Origin: Gemmatimonadota bacterium
GTDB lineage: Bacteria; Gemmatimonadota; Gemmatimonadetes; Gemmatimonadales; Gemmatimonadaceae
Direction: 5' to 3'
DNA: 64,000 nt
NCBI GenBank assembly: GCA_016871895.1
Contig: VHBO01000003.1
Span: 1 to 64,000, forward strand
Numbering within the stretch: the stretch's first letter is position 1; each line of letters begins with the position of its first letter. The translations under genes and the position numbers were made by a program. Positions 54,274 to 63,477 of this stretch are shown here, in pieces. The notes below the pieces were generated by a model, which searched no databases, was not told the DNA's origin, and saw only the letters and a list, made by a program, of their open reading frames with translations.

Positions 54274-55017
54274 GTGATCCGATCGACCACACGTGCCGCC
54301 CTCCCGTTCCTGCTCGTCCCGTTCACCCTCGTCGCGCAGCGTCCACAGCCACCGATGCCGGTGATGCCCCCTGACGCTCCCGGCGCGATGGTCTTCGCGG
54401 TCCCGAACCAGGGCGGACCGGCGGGCGCGGCGGCATACACGTTCGTCACCGCCGGGCCGGGCGGGCGGGCACGTCCCGCTGGGCGCCCGCGCCAGGCTGG
54501 CGTCACGCGGCTGCTCAACTTCCGCCGCCAGCTCGATCTCACCCCGCGTCAGGTGGCGCAGTTCGACTCGATCGAGCGCCTCGTCGTCGCCGAGCAGCGA
54601 GCGGTGATGGAGCGGATGCTTGCCGAGCGCGGCGGGCGGCTAGCGGCGGTTGCCCCGGATTCACTGCGCGCCGGGCGGCAGCGCCTGCAGCCGCAGCTGG
54701 CGCTGCTCCGGCAGCGGGACTCCGTCACCACGGCGGCGGCAGAGCGCCTCCTGACCGACGCCCAGCGCGGCAAGCTCCGAGAGCTCCGGGCGTTTGCCAG
54801 AGGCCGTGCCGCGGGATTGCGGCAGGGGCAGGGTGCGATGCGCGGCGGCACCCGCGGCCTGACACCGATGGCTCCGATGCCACCGATGATGCCGATGCGA
54901 CCGCTGGCACCCGGGCGGGATGGGGAAGAGGTCGACGTGCAGGTCTGGCGTCAGGGCCCGCCGGGCGGGGAGGCGGAAGTCCGCATCGAGCGTCGCCGGC
55001 AGCGGCCGCCCGTCTGA
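54274..55017 (+). CDS. Exported Spy/CpxP-like protein
   Basis: A 247-residue periplasmic protein. GTG at 54274 follows AGGAG by five bases and gives a signal peptide (MIRSTTRAALPFLLVPFTLVAQ). LNFRRQLDLTPRQVAQFDSIERLVV (from about 76) resembles the LTxxQ helices of Spy/CpxP chaperones and metal-resistance proteins, with a second helix around LLTDAQRGKLRELRAF. Between and after are Pro/Met/Arg-rich low-complexity stretches (PMAPMPPMMPMRP). A stress or metal role is inferred from the fold only. Confidence 0.7.
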   Translation: MIRSTTRAALPFLLVPFTLVAQRPQPPMPVMPPDAPGAMVFAVPNQGGPAGAAAYTFVTAGPGGRARPAGRPRQAGVTRLLNFRRQLDLTPRQVAQFDSIERLVVAEQRAVMERMLAERGGRLAAVAPDSLRAGRQRLQPQLALLRQRDSVTTAAAERLLTDAQRGKLRELRAFARGRAAGLRQGQGAMRGGTRGLTPMAPMPPMMPMRPLAPGRDGEEVDVQVWRQGPPGGEAEVRIERRRQRPPV

Positions 55018-55051
55018 TGCACCGCTGACGCACCGCGGTGCACGATCCGAC

Positions 55052-55081
55052 GGGGCCGAGACGCCGTGGCGTCCCGGCCCC
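55052..55081. terminator. Bidirectional hairpin between Spy-like and GNAT genes
   Basis: GGGGCCG pairs with CGGCCCC, then after one A-C mismatch GACGC pairs with GCGTC, making a 12-pair stem. A smaller hairpin TGCACCG/CGGTGCA lies at 55018-55042. Both are between convergent stops at 55017 and 55090. Confidence 0.6.
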
Positions 55082-55089
55082 GCGCGCGT

Positions 55090-55560
55090 TCAGGGGACAA
55101 GTGGCCGCGCGAAGCAGTGCTTCTCGCCGACCTCGATCTCCGTTCGATCCACCTGCTGGTAGCGCGCGATCTTCTCCGGATACGTGCTGAGCGGCACCCG
55201 GTCGAAGCCGCAGTGCAGGAAGAGGTCGTCCGAATACGACACGGCGAAGAGGGTCGCGTAGCCGCGTCGCGCGGCGAGCGCCACCGCTGCCTCGATCAGC
55301 GCGCGCCCGTGCCCGAGGCCGTGCGCCTCCGCCGCGACCGCGAGCGAGATCAGCTCCGCAACGCTCGGGCTGTACTCGTCGAGGGCGACGCAGCCAAGGA
55401 TGCCGCCGTTGGCGTCACGGAGCACGCGATAATCCCCGAGATGGTTCGCGGCGAAGTCCGGGGTGCGGGCGAGCGTCAGCCCCGACCCCGCATACCGGTT
55501 GTTGAGCGAGAGCAGCGACGGGATGTCGGTCTCGTGTGCGACGGTGATACGGGTGGTCAT
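55090..55560 (-). CDS. N-acetylglutamate-synthase-like GNAT
   Basis: A 156-residue acetyltransferase. YSPSVAELISLAVAAEAHG followed by LGHGRALIEAAV is the acetyl-CoA block of stand-alone NAGS enzymes, and LFAVSYSDDLFLHCGF matches their beta-6/7 region. If so it makes N-acetylglutamate, complementing ArgJ, whose gene is 0.9 kb downstream. Its ATG overlaps the stop of an ABC exporter permease (ATGA), so it is last in that operon. Other GNAT substrates cannot be excluded. Confidence 0.8.
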   Translation of the reverse strand: MTTRITVAHETDIPSLLSLNNRYAGSGLTLARTPDFAANHLGDYRVLRDANGGILGCVALDEYSPSVAELISLAVAAEAHGLGHGRALIEAAVALAARRGYATLFAVSYSDDLFLHCGFDRVPLSTYPEKIARYQQVDRTEIEVGEKHCFARPLVP

Positions 55561-57296
55561 CGTTCGACGGCCTCGAGCCGGGTGAGGGCGATACGGAGCG
55601 GGACGATCGTGGCAAGGACGCAGACGAGCGCGGCCGCGCCGAACCAGGGCGCGAGCGACCAGGCGGGCGCCGGCGTGCCGAACGCCTGCGCCGAGAGATA
55701 CCCGTAGACCGGGCGCGCCTCGAGGATGATCACGATCGCGATCAGCGCGATCGACGCCATCATATACAACAGCCCGCCGAAGCTGGTCGGGATCTGCGCG
55801 GCATTCTCCGTCTCGAACTGCGGGAAGAGTGTCCCCATCGCGATCGCGAGGCCGGCGAGCGCCACTGTCAGCAGCGCGATCGTCGCGAGCGAGACGGCAA
55901 TCATGAACGGGCTCACCTGCAGCAGCCAGTCGGTCACGCCCACGATCCCGAGGGCGAGCGCGAGCAGCGGCAACGTCCCCACCCAGAACTTCGACCAGAG
56001 CAGATCCCGCATCCGCAGCGGGCTCGCCTTGAGCAACCAGAGGGTGCGCCCCTCGAGCGAGACCGCCGGAAAGAGGAAGCGCGCCGCCACCGAGGCGAGC
56101 ACGAATCCGGCCAGCACGAGGTTCAAGAAGGGCACCACGTTGCGGAGGAAGAAGGTGATGCCGTCCCCCTGCAGCGGCAGGAACTTGATGTTGTAGACGT
56201 AGACCACGACGAGGACGCCGAGCAGGATGAGCTGCGACCACTGCGTGGTGTCGCGGAAGAAGACGCGCACCTCCTTCAGCAGCAGTTCGCGTCGGAGCAC
56301 GCCCCACGGGCCGAGGAGCCGATGGAGGAGGCCGCGGCCCCGCGCCCGGCCCGCCACACGCTGTCCCCCCTCCTGCGCCTTGCTGTAGCCGCGGAGGTAG
56401 GTGCCGCGGTGGAGCAGGGCCCCGAGGACAACCGCCGCCGCCGCGGTGGTCCAGAGGAGATAGAGCGGGAGCCACGCCGGCTCCCCCGTCAGCTGGCCCA
56501 TCAGCACCTGCTGCGCCCATTCGCTCGGCAGCAGCGGCGAACTCGGCGTCCGCAGCACCGCGACGAACTCGACGAGCGAGCGGAATCCCTCGGGCCGCGC
56601 GAGCCGCTCCGGGCGCACCAGTCGGATGACGAGGACGAGCGCCCCTGCCGAAAGGACCGCGATCACTGAGAGGATGTCGCGCGTCCGACGGGCCGGGAAC
56701 AGGTTCACCACGAGCAGCGTCGCCGCCGCGCCGATGGCGCTCGGCAGGACGAAGTAGGGTAGGAGGACCGCCACGCAGAGGAGCGCGAAGCGCCAGCCGC
56801 TATCGAACACCACGCCGTAAGCGGAGAGCAGCGGCACCGCCACGAGGAGCACCATCCAGCTCGAGGCGACGAGCGTCTCCAGCAGCTTGGCGCCGTAGAC
56901 GCGGAGCCAGTCGACCGGGGCCGCCACGAGCAGGTCGAGGTCCTTCGCGAGAAAGAAGCTCGAGAGCGCGGTGATCACGTTCGAGAGGAGCAGGATCGAT
57001 CCGAAGCCGACGAGGAGCAACCCGAGGAGCTTCCCCGCGAGCACCGGCCCGATCTCCTCGACATGGCGGAAGTACTGGAGCAGGCGATGCAGGACGCCGA
57101 AGATCAGCGCCCAGAAGAGCAGTCCCGTCCCGCTGAGGATCGCCGCGCGGGCGCCACGCCCCCGCTCGCCCCGCGTCGCGCGCGCGCGGGCGGTGAGCCA
57201 CTTCGGGCGGAGGAGCAGCCCGAGCGGTGCGTCGGGCAACACCTCGGGGGCGTCGGAGAGCGAAGGAATAGCCAGCACGGCCGCGCCCTCACGCAT
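55557..57296 (-). CDS. ABC exporter permease (ABC-2 type)
   Basis: A 579-residue membrane protein with about 12 helices in two halves separated by a basic loop near 300-325 (RVAGRARGRGLLHRLLGPWGVLRREL). The pattern of LDLLVAAPVDWLRVYGAKL and LEGRTLWLLKASPLRMRDLLWSKFW, repeated in each half, is typical of two fused ABC-2 permease units. The partner ATPase gene overlaps upstream by eight bases. Exported substrate unknown. Confidence 0.85.
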   Translation of the reverse strand: MREGAAVLAIPSLSDAPEVLPDAPLGLLLRPKWLTARARATRGERGRGARAAILSGTGLLFWALIFGVLHRLLQYFRHVEEIGPVLAGKLLGLLLVGFGSILLLSNVITALSSFFLAKDLDLLVAAPVDWLRVYGAKLLETLVASSWMVLLVAVPLLSAYGVVFDSGWRFALLCVAVLLPYFVLPSAIGAAATLLVVNLFPARRTRDILSVIAVLSAGALVLVIRLVRPERLARPEGFRSLVEFVAVLRTPSSPLLPSEWAQQVLMGQLTGEPAWLPLYLLWTTAAAAVVLGALLHRGTYLRGYSKAQEGGQRVAGRARGRGLLHRLLGPWGVLRRELLLKEVRVFFRDTTQWSQLILLGVLVVVYVYNIKFLPLQGDGITFFLRNVVPFLNLVLAGFVLASVAARFLFPAVSLEGRTLWLLKASPLRMRDLLWSKFWVGTLPLLALALGIVGVTDWLLQVSPFMIAVSLATIALLTVALAGLAIAMGTLFPQFETENAAQIPTSFGGLLYMMASIALIAIVIILEARPVYGYLSAQAFGTPAPAWSLAPWFGAAALVCVLATIVPLRIALTRLEAVER

Positions 57297-58041
57297 CGAG
57301 GACGTCCACGAGGGTGCGCGCCGCCTGCTCCCCGGTGAGCCGGAGGAAGATCTCCTCCAGCCCGCCCGCCCCCTGCTGCGCGCGCAGCTCGGCCATCGTC
57401 CCGATCGCCCGGATCCGCCCCTGGGCGATGATCGCGAGCCGGTCGCAGAGCGATTCCGCCACTTCGAGGGTGTGGGTCGAGAAGATGATCGTGTGCCCGC
57501 GGCGCGTGTACTCGCGGAAGAGGTCCTTCAGGATGCGCGCCGCCTTGGGGTCGAGCCCGACCATCGGCTCGTCGACGACGATGACCGCCGGTCGATGCAC
57601 GAGGGCGCTCGAGATGATCAGCTTCTGCCGCATCCCGTGCGAATAGCTCTCGACGAGCTCGTCGCGCCACGGTTCGAGGTCGAAGAGCGCGAGGAGCTCC
57701 TGCGCCCGCCGGTCGACCGCCGGCCCTTCCTGATCGTAGAGCCCCGCGACGAAGCGCAGGAACTCCATCCCCGTCAGCTTCTCGTAGATGAACGGCCGGT
57801 CGGGGATGAAGCCGAGCGAGGCCTTCGCCCGCACCGGATCCGCGGCGAGGTCGACGCCCGCGATGCGGATCGTCCCCGCGGTCGGGCGCAGGATCCCCGC
57901 GAGCATCCGGAGCGTCGTCGTCTTCCCCGCGCCGTTCGGGCCGAGGAGGCCGAAGAGTTCGCCCGCCGGGACCTGCAGGTCGATCGCATCGACCGCGGTG
58001 AACGCGCCGTAGCGCTTCGTGACCGCGTGGAGTTCGATCAT
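57289..58041 (-). CDS. ABC exporter ATP-binding protein
   Basis: A 250-residue ABC ATPase. Walker A GPNGAGKTT (about 36-44), Q-loop region FIPDRPFIYEKLTGMEFL, signature SYSHGMRQKL and Walker B VIVVDEPMVGLD with the switch histidine in FSTHTLE are present, as in CcmA/NatA-type exporters. The ATG at 58041 overlaps the transglutaminase stop (ATGA). It powers the permease encoded downstream. Confidence 0.93.
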   Translation of the reverse strand: MIELHAVTKRYGAFTAVDAIDLQVPAGELFGLLGPNGAGKTTTLRMLAGILRPTAGTIRIAGVDLAADPVRAKASLGFIPDRPFIYEKLTGMEFLRFVAGLYDQEGPAVDRRAQELLALFDLEPWRDELVESYSHGMRQKLIISSALVHRPAVIVVDEPMVGLDPKAARILKDLFREYTRRGHTIIFSTHTLEVAESLCDRLAIIAQGRIRAIGTMAELRAQQGAGGLEEIFLRLTGEQAARTLVDVLDA

Positions 58042-59624
58042 CGGTTCGGTACGACCTCGAGCTGGAGGGAGCCCATCAGGCGGAGCAGGTCGACCTGGCG
58101 CGCGAGCCCGCCAACGACGAAGCGCAGGTGCGCCGCGTCGGCCGGGAACTGCCCGAAGGTCGGGTCGACTGCGACCCAGTCGCGGAGCCAGACCTCGGGC
58201 CACGCGTGATAGTAGAAATGGCCATCGACGTAGGTGAGTCCCGTCGCGATCCGCGCTGGGAGCCCGACGGCCCGCGCGAGCGCGGTGAAGAGCTGGGCGT
58301 GCTCGTTGCAGTCGCCACGTCGCGTGCGGAGAACCTGCGTCGCGCTGGGGACCGTCACGGCCACCGCCTTCTCGAGCGAGTCGAAGACCCAGCGTGTCAG
58401 CCGTTCGGCGACCACCGCGGGGTCCCGGGCATCCCCGGCGATTCGCACCGCGAGCGCGACGATCGCCGGATCGGTGACCTGCAGCAGGGGTTCGTCGCGC
58501 AGCGTCTCCGCGTGCGTCGCACGGAACCCGGCCGGCGGCGCGGCGAGGCTCCAGTCGGCCCGCAGCGCGGCACGCGGCTCACGTCGGACATCCAGGAAGG
58601 GCGCCGTGAAGCGCTGGCGTCCCCCGTCGAGCGCGAAGCCGGCGACGTCGATCCCGCCGACCCGCACCCGGAGCGCATCGAAGGCCGCCGCCGCGGGGAC
58701 GACGCCGGCGCTCACCGCCGTCGCACGGCGCAGATCGTCGGCGGCACCCGTCGGGGCCGTGGCCGCGGCGACGCGGTCGCGCCGCCAGTTGGTGAAGGCG
58801 AGCTCGAAGGCGGTGCGACGCAGCGTGATGCCGCCCGGCTGTGTCGCCTCGACCACGCGCCCCGTGGCATCGACCCATCCGGTGAAGCCGGGCCCGTCCG
58901 CGCTGGCGAAACGCCAGGCGCGCACGGTGTCGGTGCGCGCCGGCACGAACCGCGAGGTCGTGGCGTCGAACGCCGCGCTGTCGACGACCGTGAACAGCGA
59001 TTCCGCCTCGATGCGGAGTCGGAGTGTCGACGCCGCCATCGTCATCGGGTCAAAGCTCGCGAGGGTGACGAGTCCCCCCACCTTGGGCGGACGCACCAGC
59101 ACGGCCACGGCGGGGATCAGCGCGGGGAGCACCACCGGCCCGCGGACGCGCACCCGCTGCGAGTCGGTCGGCTGGCCGGGCGCCTCCATCGCGAAGACGA
59201 TCGCACTGTCCCCTTCCATCCGGCCCGCGGCCTGCATCGGTGCCACGGGGGTCTCGACGCGCACTTCGAATCCCCGGAGGGCGAGCCCGCGCGACAGGGT
59301 GATCGCGGCGGTCGCGCTTGCGGCGATCGTCTGGCCCGCCACGGGGAGGTCCGCGGTGAACTGGTCGGTCACGAGCACCGTGCTCCGCGTCGTGTCGATT
59401 GTCGTGGACGCGTAGCCGATCGGGTGCCCGTCCTGCTCGACAACGAGGAAGGTCGTACCCGGCGCGAGGCGGAGCGCCGCCTCAGCGAGCCGGTCGGCAT
59501 CTGAGCGCGCGGCGGCGCGCGCGGCGACGAGTCCCACGCCGCTGCCCCACGAGAGGAGCACCAGCGTCGCCAGCAGCGTCCGACAGACCCGGCGCCGTCG
59601 CCGGCCCGCGTCGTCGATTGTCAT
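58038..59624 (-). CDS. Transglutaminase-like protease domain protein
   Basis: A 528-residue protein with an N-terminal membrane anchor (about 15-35), a large beta-rich middle region and a C-terminal transglutaminase-like domain. The triad is C439 (RRGDCNEHAQLF), H473 (FYYHAWPEVW) and D487 (WVAVDPTFGQ), all intact. Such periplasmic proteins are peptidases or crosslinking enzymes. Coupled by ATGA overlaps to the ABC ATPase and to the upstream TPR gene, so a joint envelope function is inferred. Confidence 0.85.
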   Translation of the reverse strand: MTIDDAGRRRRRVCRTLLATLVLLSWGSGVGLVAARAAARSDADRLAEAALRLAPGTTFLVVEQDGHPIGYASTTIDTTRSTVLVTDQFTADLPVAGQTIAASATAAITLSRGLALRGFEVRVETPVAPMQAAGRMEGDSAIVFAMEAPGQPTDSQRVRVRGPVVLPALIPAVAVLVRPPKVGGLVTLASFDPMTMAASTLRLRIEAESLFTVVDSAAFDATTSRFVPARTDTVRAWRFASADGPGFTGWVDATGRVVEATQPGGITLRRTAFELAFTNWRRDRVAAATAPTGAADDLRRATAVSAGVVPAAAAFDALRVRVGGIDVAGFALDGGRQRFTAPFLDVRREPRAALRADWSLAAPPAGFRATHAETLRDEPLLQVTDPAIVALAVRIAGDARDPAVVAERLTRWVFDSLEKAVAVTVPSATQVLRTRRGDCNEHAQLFTALARAVGLPARIATGLTYVDGHFYYHAWPEVWLRDWVAVDPTFGQFPADAAHLRFVVGGLARQVDLLRLMGSLQLEVVPNR

Positions 59625-60514
59625 CGGGCCTGTGCCTCGCGGGCGCGGCGATGATACGCCGCCGCCTCAGTGCTACGACCGAGTCGGTCGAGCACCTTCC
59701 CCATGCCCTTGAGCGCCCGCCAGTGCGACGGATCGATCGCCAACGCCGCCTCGTACGCCTCCAGCGCGCCCCGGAGATCGTCCGTCTGATTCAGCGCCTC
59801 ACCAAGGAAGTAACGACCGGTCACCGAGTGCGGGTCGTCTGCGGTGCCCGACCGGAGTGGCCCGAGGGCATCGCGCCACCGAGCGCGTCGACAGGCGAGC
59901 ACGCCCGTCTGAATCGCGAGCTCCGCCGCCGGCGCGCGGAGCCCTGCCGCATCGCGCAGCTGCCGCTCCGCCTCGGCGTAGCGCTGCAGCGCCCCGAGCA
60001 CGCTCGCCTTGGCGCAGAGGATCAGGGCCCGCCCCGCCCCCGCGGCCTCCGCGGCCTCGAGGACGGCGAGCGCATCGCGCGCGTCGCCACGGCGCTCGAG
60101 ATGCGACGCCCACATCAGCGCGGCGGCGGTGTCGCCTGGCGCGCTCTCGTGGGCGCGCCGCAATGATTCCGGCGTGACCGGCGGTGCCACGGTCGGCGCG
60201 ATCGGTTCGGTCGGCGCCTCTAGCGCCGGACGAGGCGCGCCGGCGTCGATCGCCACGCGGATCGGTTCCACCGGCACCGCGACCGTCGTCGGTCGGTCCT
60301 CGCCGTCGATGCGATCGGCGACGAACCGGGGATCCTCGAGCTCGCTGTCGTCGTACGACCACTCCCCACAAACGGGGGGCTCCCGCACCGTCGTCAGTAC
60401 GATCGCATCGTCGGACCCGTACGATTCCATCGTCAGGAACGACGCCCCCTCGAGCATGCCGAAGGAGAGCTGGGCGGGATCGTCGGACGGACGGGGGGTG
60501 GGGCGCTCGGTCAC
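59621..60514 (-). CDS. TPR-repeat protein
   Basis: A 297-residue protein when started at GTG 60514; a TTG at 60547 is the longer alternative, but it lies next to a TAGATT -10-like hexamer. The first ~110 residues are acidic, low-complexity and unlike known domains. From about 115 it has TPR repeats such as AALMWASHLERRGDARDALAVLEAA, GRYFLGEALNQTDDLRGALEAYEAAL and ALKGMGKVLDRLGRSTEAAAYHRRA (each split by the usual turn). No signal peptide. First gene of the transglutaminase-ABC exporter-GNAT operon. Confidence 0.8.
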   Translation of the reverse strand: MTERPTPRPSDDPAQLSFGMLEGASFLTMESYGSDDAIVLTTVREPPVCGEWSYDDSELEDPRFVADRIDGEDRPTTVAVPVEPIRVAIDAGAPRPALEAPTEPIAPTVAPPVTPESLRRAHESAPGDTAAALMWASHLERRGDARDALAVLEAAEAAGAGRALILCAKASVLGALQRYAEAERQLRDAAGLRAPAAELAIQTGVLACRRARWRDALGPLRSGTADDPHSVTGRYFLGEALNQTDDLRGALEAYEAALAIDPSHWRALKGMGKVLDRLGRSTEAAAYHRRAREAQAR

Positions 60515-60619
60515 GGTGGCGAGGGCGCGGGAGTCGCGATGTCTCAATCTATCCCCGCGGCACCACCCGACGCCGTCCGGCGATCCCCCCGCACGCTCCG
60601 GTGGACCCCGACCCTTCCA

Positions 60620-60640
60620 TTCAGGGGAGGGGCCCCTGAA
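60620..60640. promoter_or_regulatory. Inverted repeat in front of uvrA
   Basis: TTCAGGGG and CCCCTGAA are exact eight-base arms around AGGGG, ending 11 bases before the uvrA ATG. It may be an operator of a damage-response repressor or a leader hairpin. It does not match the LexA boxes I know (CTG-N10-CAG or GAAC-N4-GTTC). Confidence 0.4.
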
Positions 60641-60651
60641 CTTAGGTGACT

Positions 60652-63462
60652 ATGCCCGGTGACTCGCTGATCGTCCGCGGAGCGCGCGAACACAACTTGA
60701 AGGGAATCGATGTCACGATCCCACGCGACCGCCTGACGGTCATCACGGGCCTCTCCGGTAGCGGGAAGTCCTCCCTCGCGTTCGACACGATCTTCGCCGA
60801 AGGCCAACGCCGGTACGTCGAGTCGCTCTCCGCCTACGCCCGGCAGTTCCTGGGGTTGATGGAGAAGCCCGACGTCGATGTAATCGAGGGGCTCTCCCCC
60901 GCCATCTCCATCGAGCAGAAGACCGCCGGGGCGAACCCGCGCTCCACGGTCGGCACGGTTACGGAGATCTACGACTACCTCCGCCTCCTGTACGCGCGCG
61001 CCGGGACCCCGCACTGCCCGCAGTGTGGTCGTGGGGTCGCGCGGCAGACCCCGTCGCAGATCGCCGATGTCGTCCTCGGCTGGCCCGAGGGGACGCGCAT
61101 CGAGGTCCTCGCGCCGCTCGTCCGCGGTCGAAAGGGGGAGTTCCGCGACCTCTTCGAGGACGCCCGTAAGCGGGGCTTCGTTCGCGCCATCGTCGACGGC
61201 GCCGTCATCGAGCTCGCGGATCCGCCGAAGCTCAACCGCCGCGTGAATCACGATGTCGCCATCGTCGTCGACCGCCTCACCGTGCGCGCCGAGGACCGCG
61301 GGCGCCTCACCGACTCGCTCGAGACGGCGCTCCGCCTCGCGAGCGGGCTCGCGCAGGTGGTGCGCCACGACGGAGGGGGCGCCACGCAGCTCTTCTCCGA
61401 GCGCTATGGCTGCCCCGACTGCGGCATCTCGATGCCGGAGCTCGAACCGCGGCACTTCTCCTTCAACTCCCCGTTTGGCGCCTGCCCGGCCTGCTCCGGG
61501 TTGGGCACCACCCGCACCGCGAGCGCGGAGTTGGTGTTAGGGGATCCCTCGATCTCGATCCTCGAGGGGGTCGTCCTCCCGTGGGGAGAACCCGACGGGG
61601 AGCTCCGGCGCGTCATCCTCCCCGGGCTCGCAAAGCACCTGCGCTTCGAGCTCAATACGCCGTGGGGGAAGCTCCCCGATCGTGTGAAGTTCGAGCTCCT
61701 CTTCGGCTCGAAGCAGAAAGGCGAGGACGGCGCGAAGTGGGAGGGGATCCTCGCGAACGTACAGCGGCGGTATCAGGAGACCGGCTCCGACGCGATCCGC
61801 ACCGACCTCGACGCGTATATGGTCGTTACCGAGTGCCCGACGTGTGTCGGCGCGCGGCTCAAGCCCGAGTCACTCGCCGTCACGATCCACGGTCGGACCA
61901 TCGCGGACTTCACCGCCGCCTCCGCCGGCGAGGCCCTCGCCTTCGCCGAGACGGTCCCGATCCGCGAGGCGGGACGCCCGGGGCTCGATCCCGGCATCGC
62001 CGGTCCGATCCTCAAGGAGGTGCGCGAGCGGCTGCGCTTCCTCGTCGACGTGGGGCTCGACTACCTGACCCTCGACCGCGCCGCCGAGTCCCTCTCGGGC
62101 GGCGAGGCGCAGCGCATCCGCCTCGCGACGCAGATCGGCTCCCGGCTCGTCGGCGTGCTCTACATCCTCGACGAGCCGAGCATCGGGCTCCACCAGCGCG
62201 ACAACGCCCGGCTCCTCGGCACCCTCCACCGTCTGCGCGACCTCGGCAACACCGTCCTCGTCGTCGAGCACGACGAGGAGACCATCCGCGAAGCCGACCA
62301 TCTCATCGACCTCGGCCCGGGCGCGGGGAAGCACGGGGGCGAGGTCATCGCGGCCGGCACCGTCGCCGAGGTGATGGCGGTCGAGCGGAGCGTCACCGCG
62401 CAGTATCTCAGCGGGCGGCGCAGCATCCCCACGCCCGCCCGTCGACGCCCCGTCGACCCGGCGCGTGTGCTGCGCATCGAGGGCGCCACCGCGCACAACC
62501 TGAAGGACGTCGACGTCACGATCCCGCTCGGCACCTTCGCCGCCGTCACCGGCGTCTCCGGATCCGGGAAGAGCACCCTCGTCGAGGACATCCTCCAGCG
62601 CGCGCTCGCGCGGCACTTCTACCGGGCGCGCGTCATGCCCGCCGCGCACCGTCGGATCTCGGGGCTGGAGCATCTCGACAAGGTCATCGACATCGATCAG
62701 GCGCCGATCGGCCGGACGCCGCGCTCCAACCCCGCCACCTACACCGGCCTTTTCACCCCGATCCGCGACCTCTTCGCGGAGATGCCGGAGGCGAAGCTCC
62801 GGGGGTACGGCCCCGGCCGCTTCTCGTTCAACGTGAAGGGCGGGCGGTGCGAGACCTGTCAGGGCGATGGCGTGATGCGGATCGAGATGCACTTCCTCCC
62901 CGACGTCTACGTCCCGTGCGAGCAGTGTCGCGGCAAGCGATACAACCGCGAGACCCTCGACGTAAAGTTCCGCGGGATGAGCATCACCGAGGTCCTCGAT
63001 CTCACCGTGGAGGACGCCCTCGCCGTCTTCGAGCATCAGCCGCGCATCCACCAGAAGCTCCGCACGCTGATGGACGTCGGGCTCGGCTACATCCACCTCG
63101 GGCAGAGCGCCACCACGCTCTCCGGCGGTGAGGCGCAGCGCGTGAAGCTCGCGACCGAACTCAGCAAGCGCGACACGGGGCGCACGCTCTACATCCTCGA
63201 TGAGCCGACCACGGGGCTCCACTTCGAGGATGTGCGCGTCCTCCTCGAGGTGCTGCATACCCTCGTCGACCGCGGCAACACCGTCCTCGTCATCGAGCAC
63301 AACCTCGATGTCATCAAGACCGCGGACTGGATCGTCGACCTTGGCCCCGAGGGCGGCACCGGTGGCGGCACCATCGTCGCCACCGGCACACCCGAAGCGG
63401 TCGCGCAGGTGCCGGGGTCACACACCGGCGCCTACCTGCGTCGTCTCCTCGAACGCCCCTGA
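60652..63462 (+). CDS. uvrA: Excinuclease ABC subunit A
   Basis: A 936-residue nucleotide-excision-repair ATPase. Two ABC modules have Walker [10 protein letters not shown] (about 31-39) and GVSGSGKST in the second half, signatures [12 protein letters not shown] and [12 protein letters not shown], and Walker B ILDEPS and ILDEPTTGL. Zinc modules are at CPQC...[12 protein letters not shown] and CETCQGDG...[13 protein letters not shown] at 60652 gives the conserved head [15 protein letters not shown]; an in-frame GTG at 60646 is the alternative. It follows an eight-base inverted repeat. Confidence 0.98.
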   Translation: MPGDSLIVRGAREHNLKGIDVTIPRDRLTVITGLSGSGKSSLAFDTIFAEGQRRYVESLSAYARQFLGLMEKPDVDVIEGLSPAISIEQKTAGANPRSTVGTVTEIYDYLRLLYARAGTPHCPQCGRGVARQTPSQIADVVLGWPEGTRIEVLAPLVRGRKGEFRDLFEDARKRGFVRAIVDGAVIELADPPKLNRRVNHDVAIVVDRLTVRAEDRGRLTDSLETALRLASGLAQVVRHDGGGATQLFSERYGCPDCGISMPELEPRHFSFNSPFGACPACSGLGTTRTASAELVLGDPSISILEGVVLPWGEPDGELRRVILPGLAKHLRFELNTPWGKLPDRVKFELLFGSKQKGEDGAKWEGILANVQRRYQETGSDAIRTDLDAYMVVTECPTCVGARLKPESLAVTIHGRTIADFTAASAGEALAFAETVPIREAGRPGLDPGIAGPILKEVRERLRFLVDVGLDYLTLDRAAESLSGGEAQRIRLATQIGSRLVGVLYILDEPSIGLHQRDNARLLGTLHRLRDLGNTVLVVEHDEETIREADHLIDLGPGAGKHGGEVIAAGTVAEVMAVERSVTAQYLSGRRSIPTPARRRPVDPARVLRIEGATAHNLKDVDVTIPLGTFAAVTGVSGSGKSTLVEDILQRALARHFYRARVMPAAHRRISGLEHLDKVIDIDQAPIGRTPRSNPATYTGLFTPIRDLFAEMPEAKLRGYGPGRFSFNVKGGRCETCQGDGVMRIEMHFLPDVYVPCEQCRGKRYNRETLDVKFRGMSITEVLDLTVEDALAVFEHQPRIHQKLRTLMDVGLGYIHLGQSATTLSGGEAQRVKLATELSKRDTGRTLYILDEPTTGLHFEDVRVLLEVLHTLVDRGNTVLVIEHNLDVIKTADWIVDLGPEGGTGGGTIVATGTPEAVAQVPGSHTGAYLRRLLERP

Positions 63463-63477
63463 GCCGGACGCCCCGAT

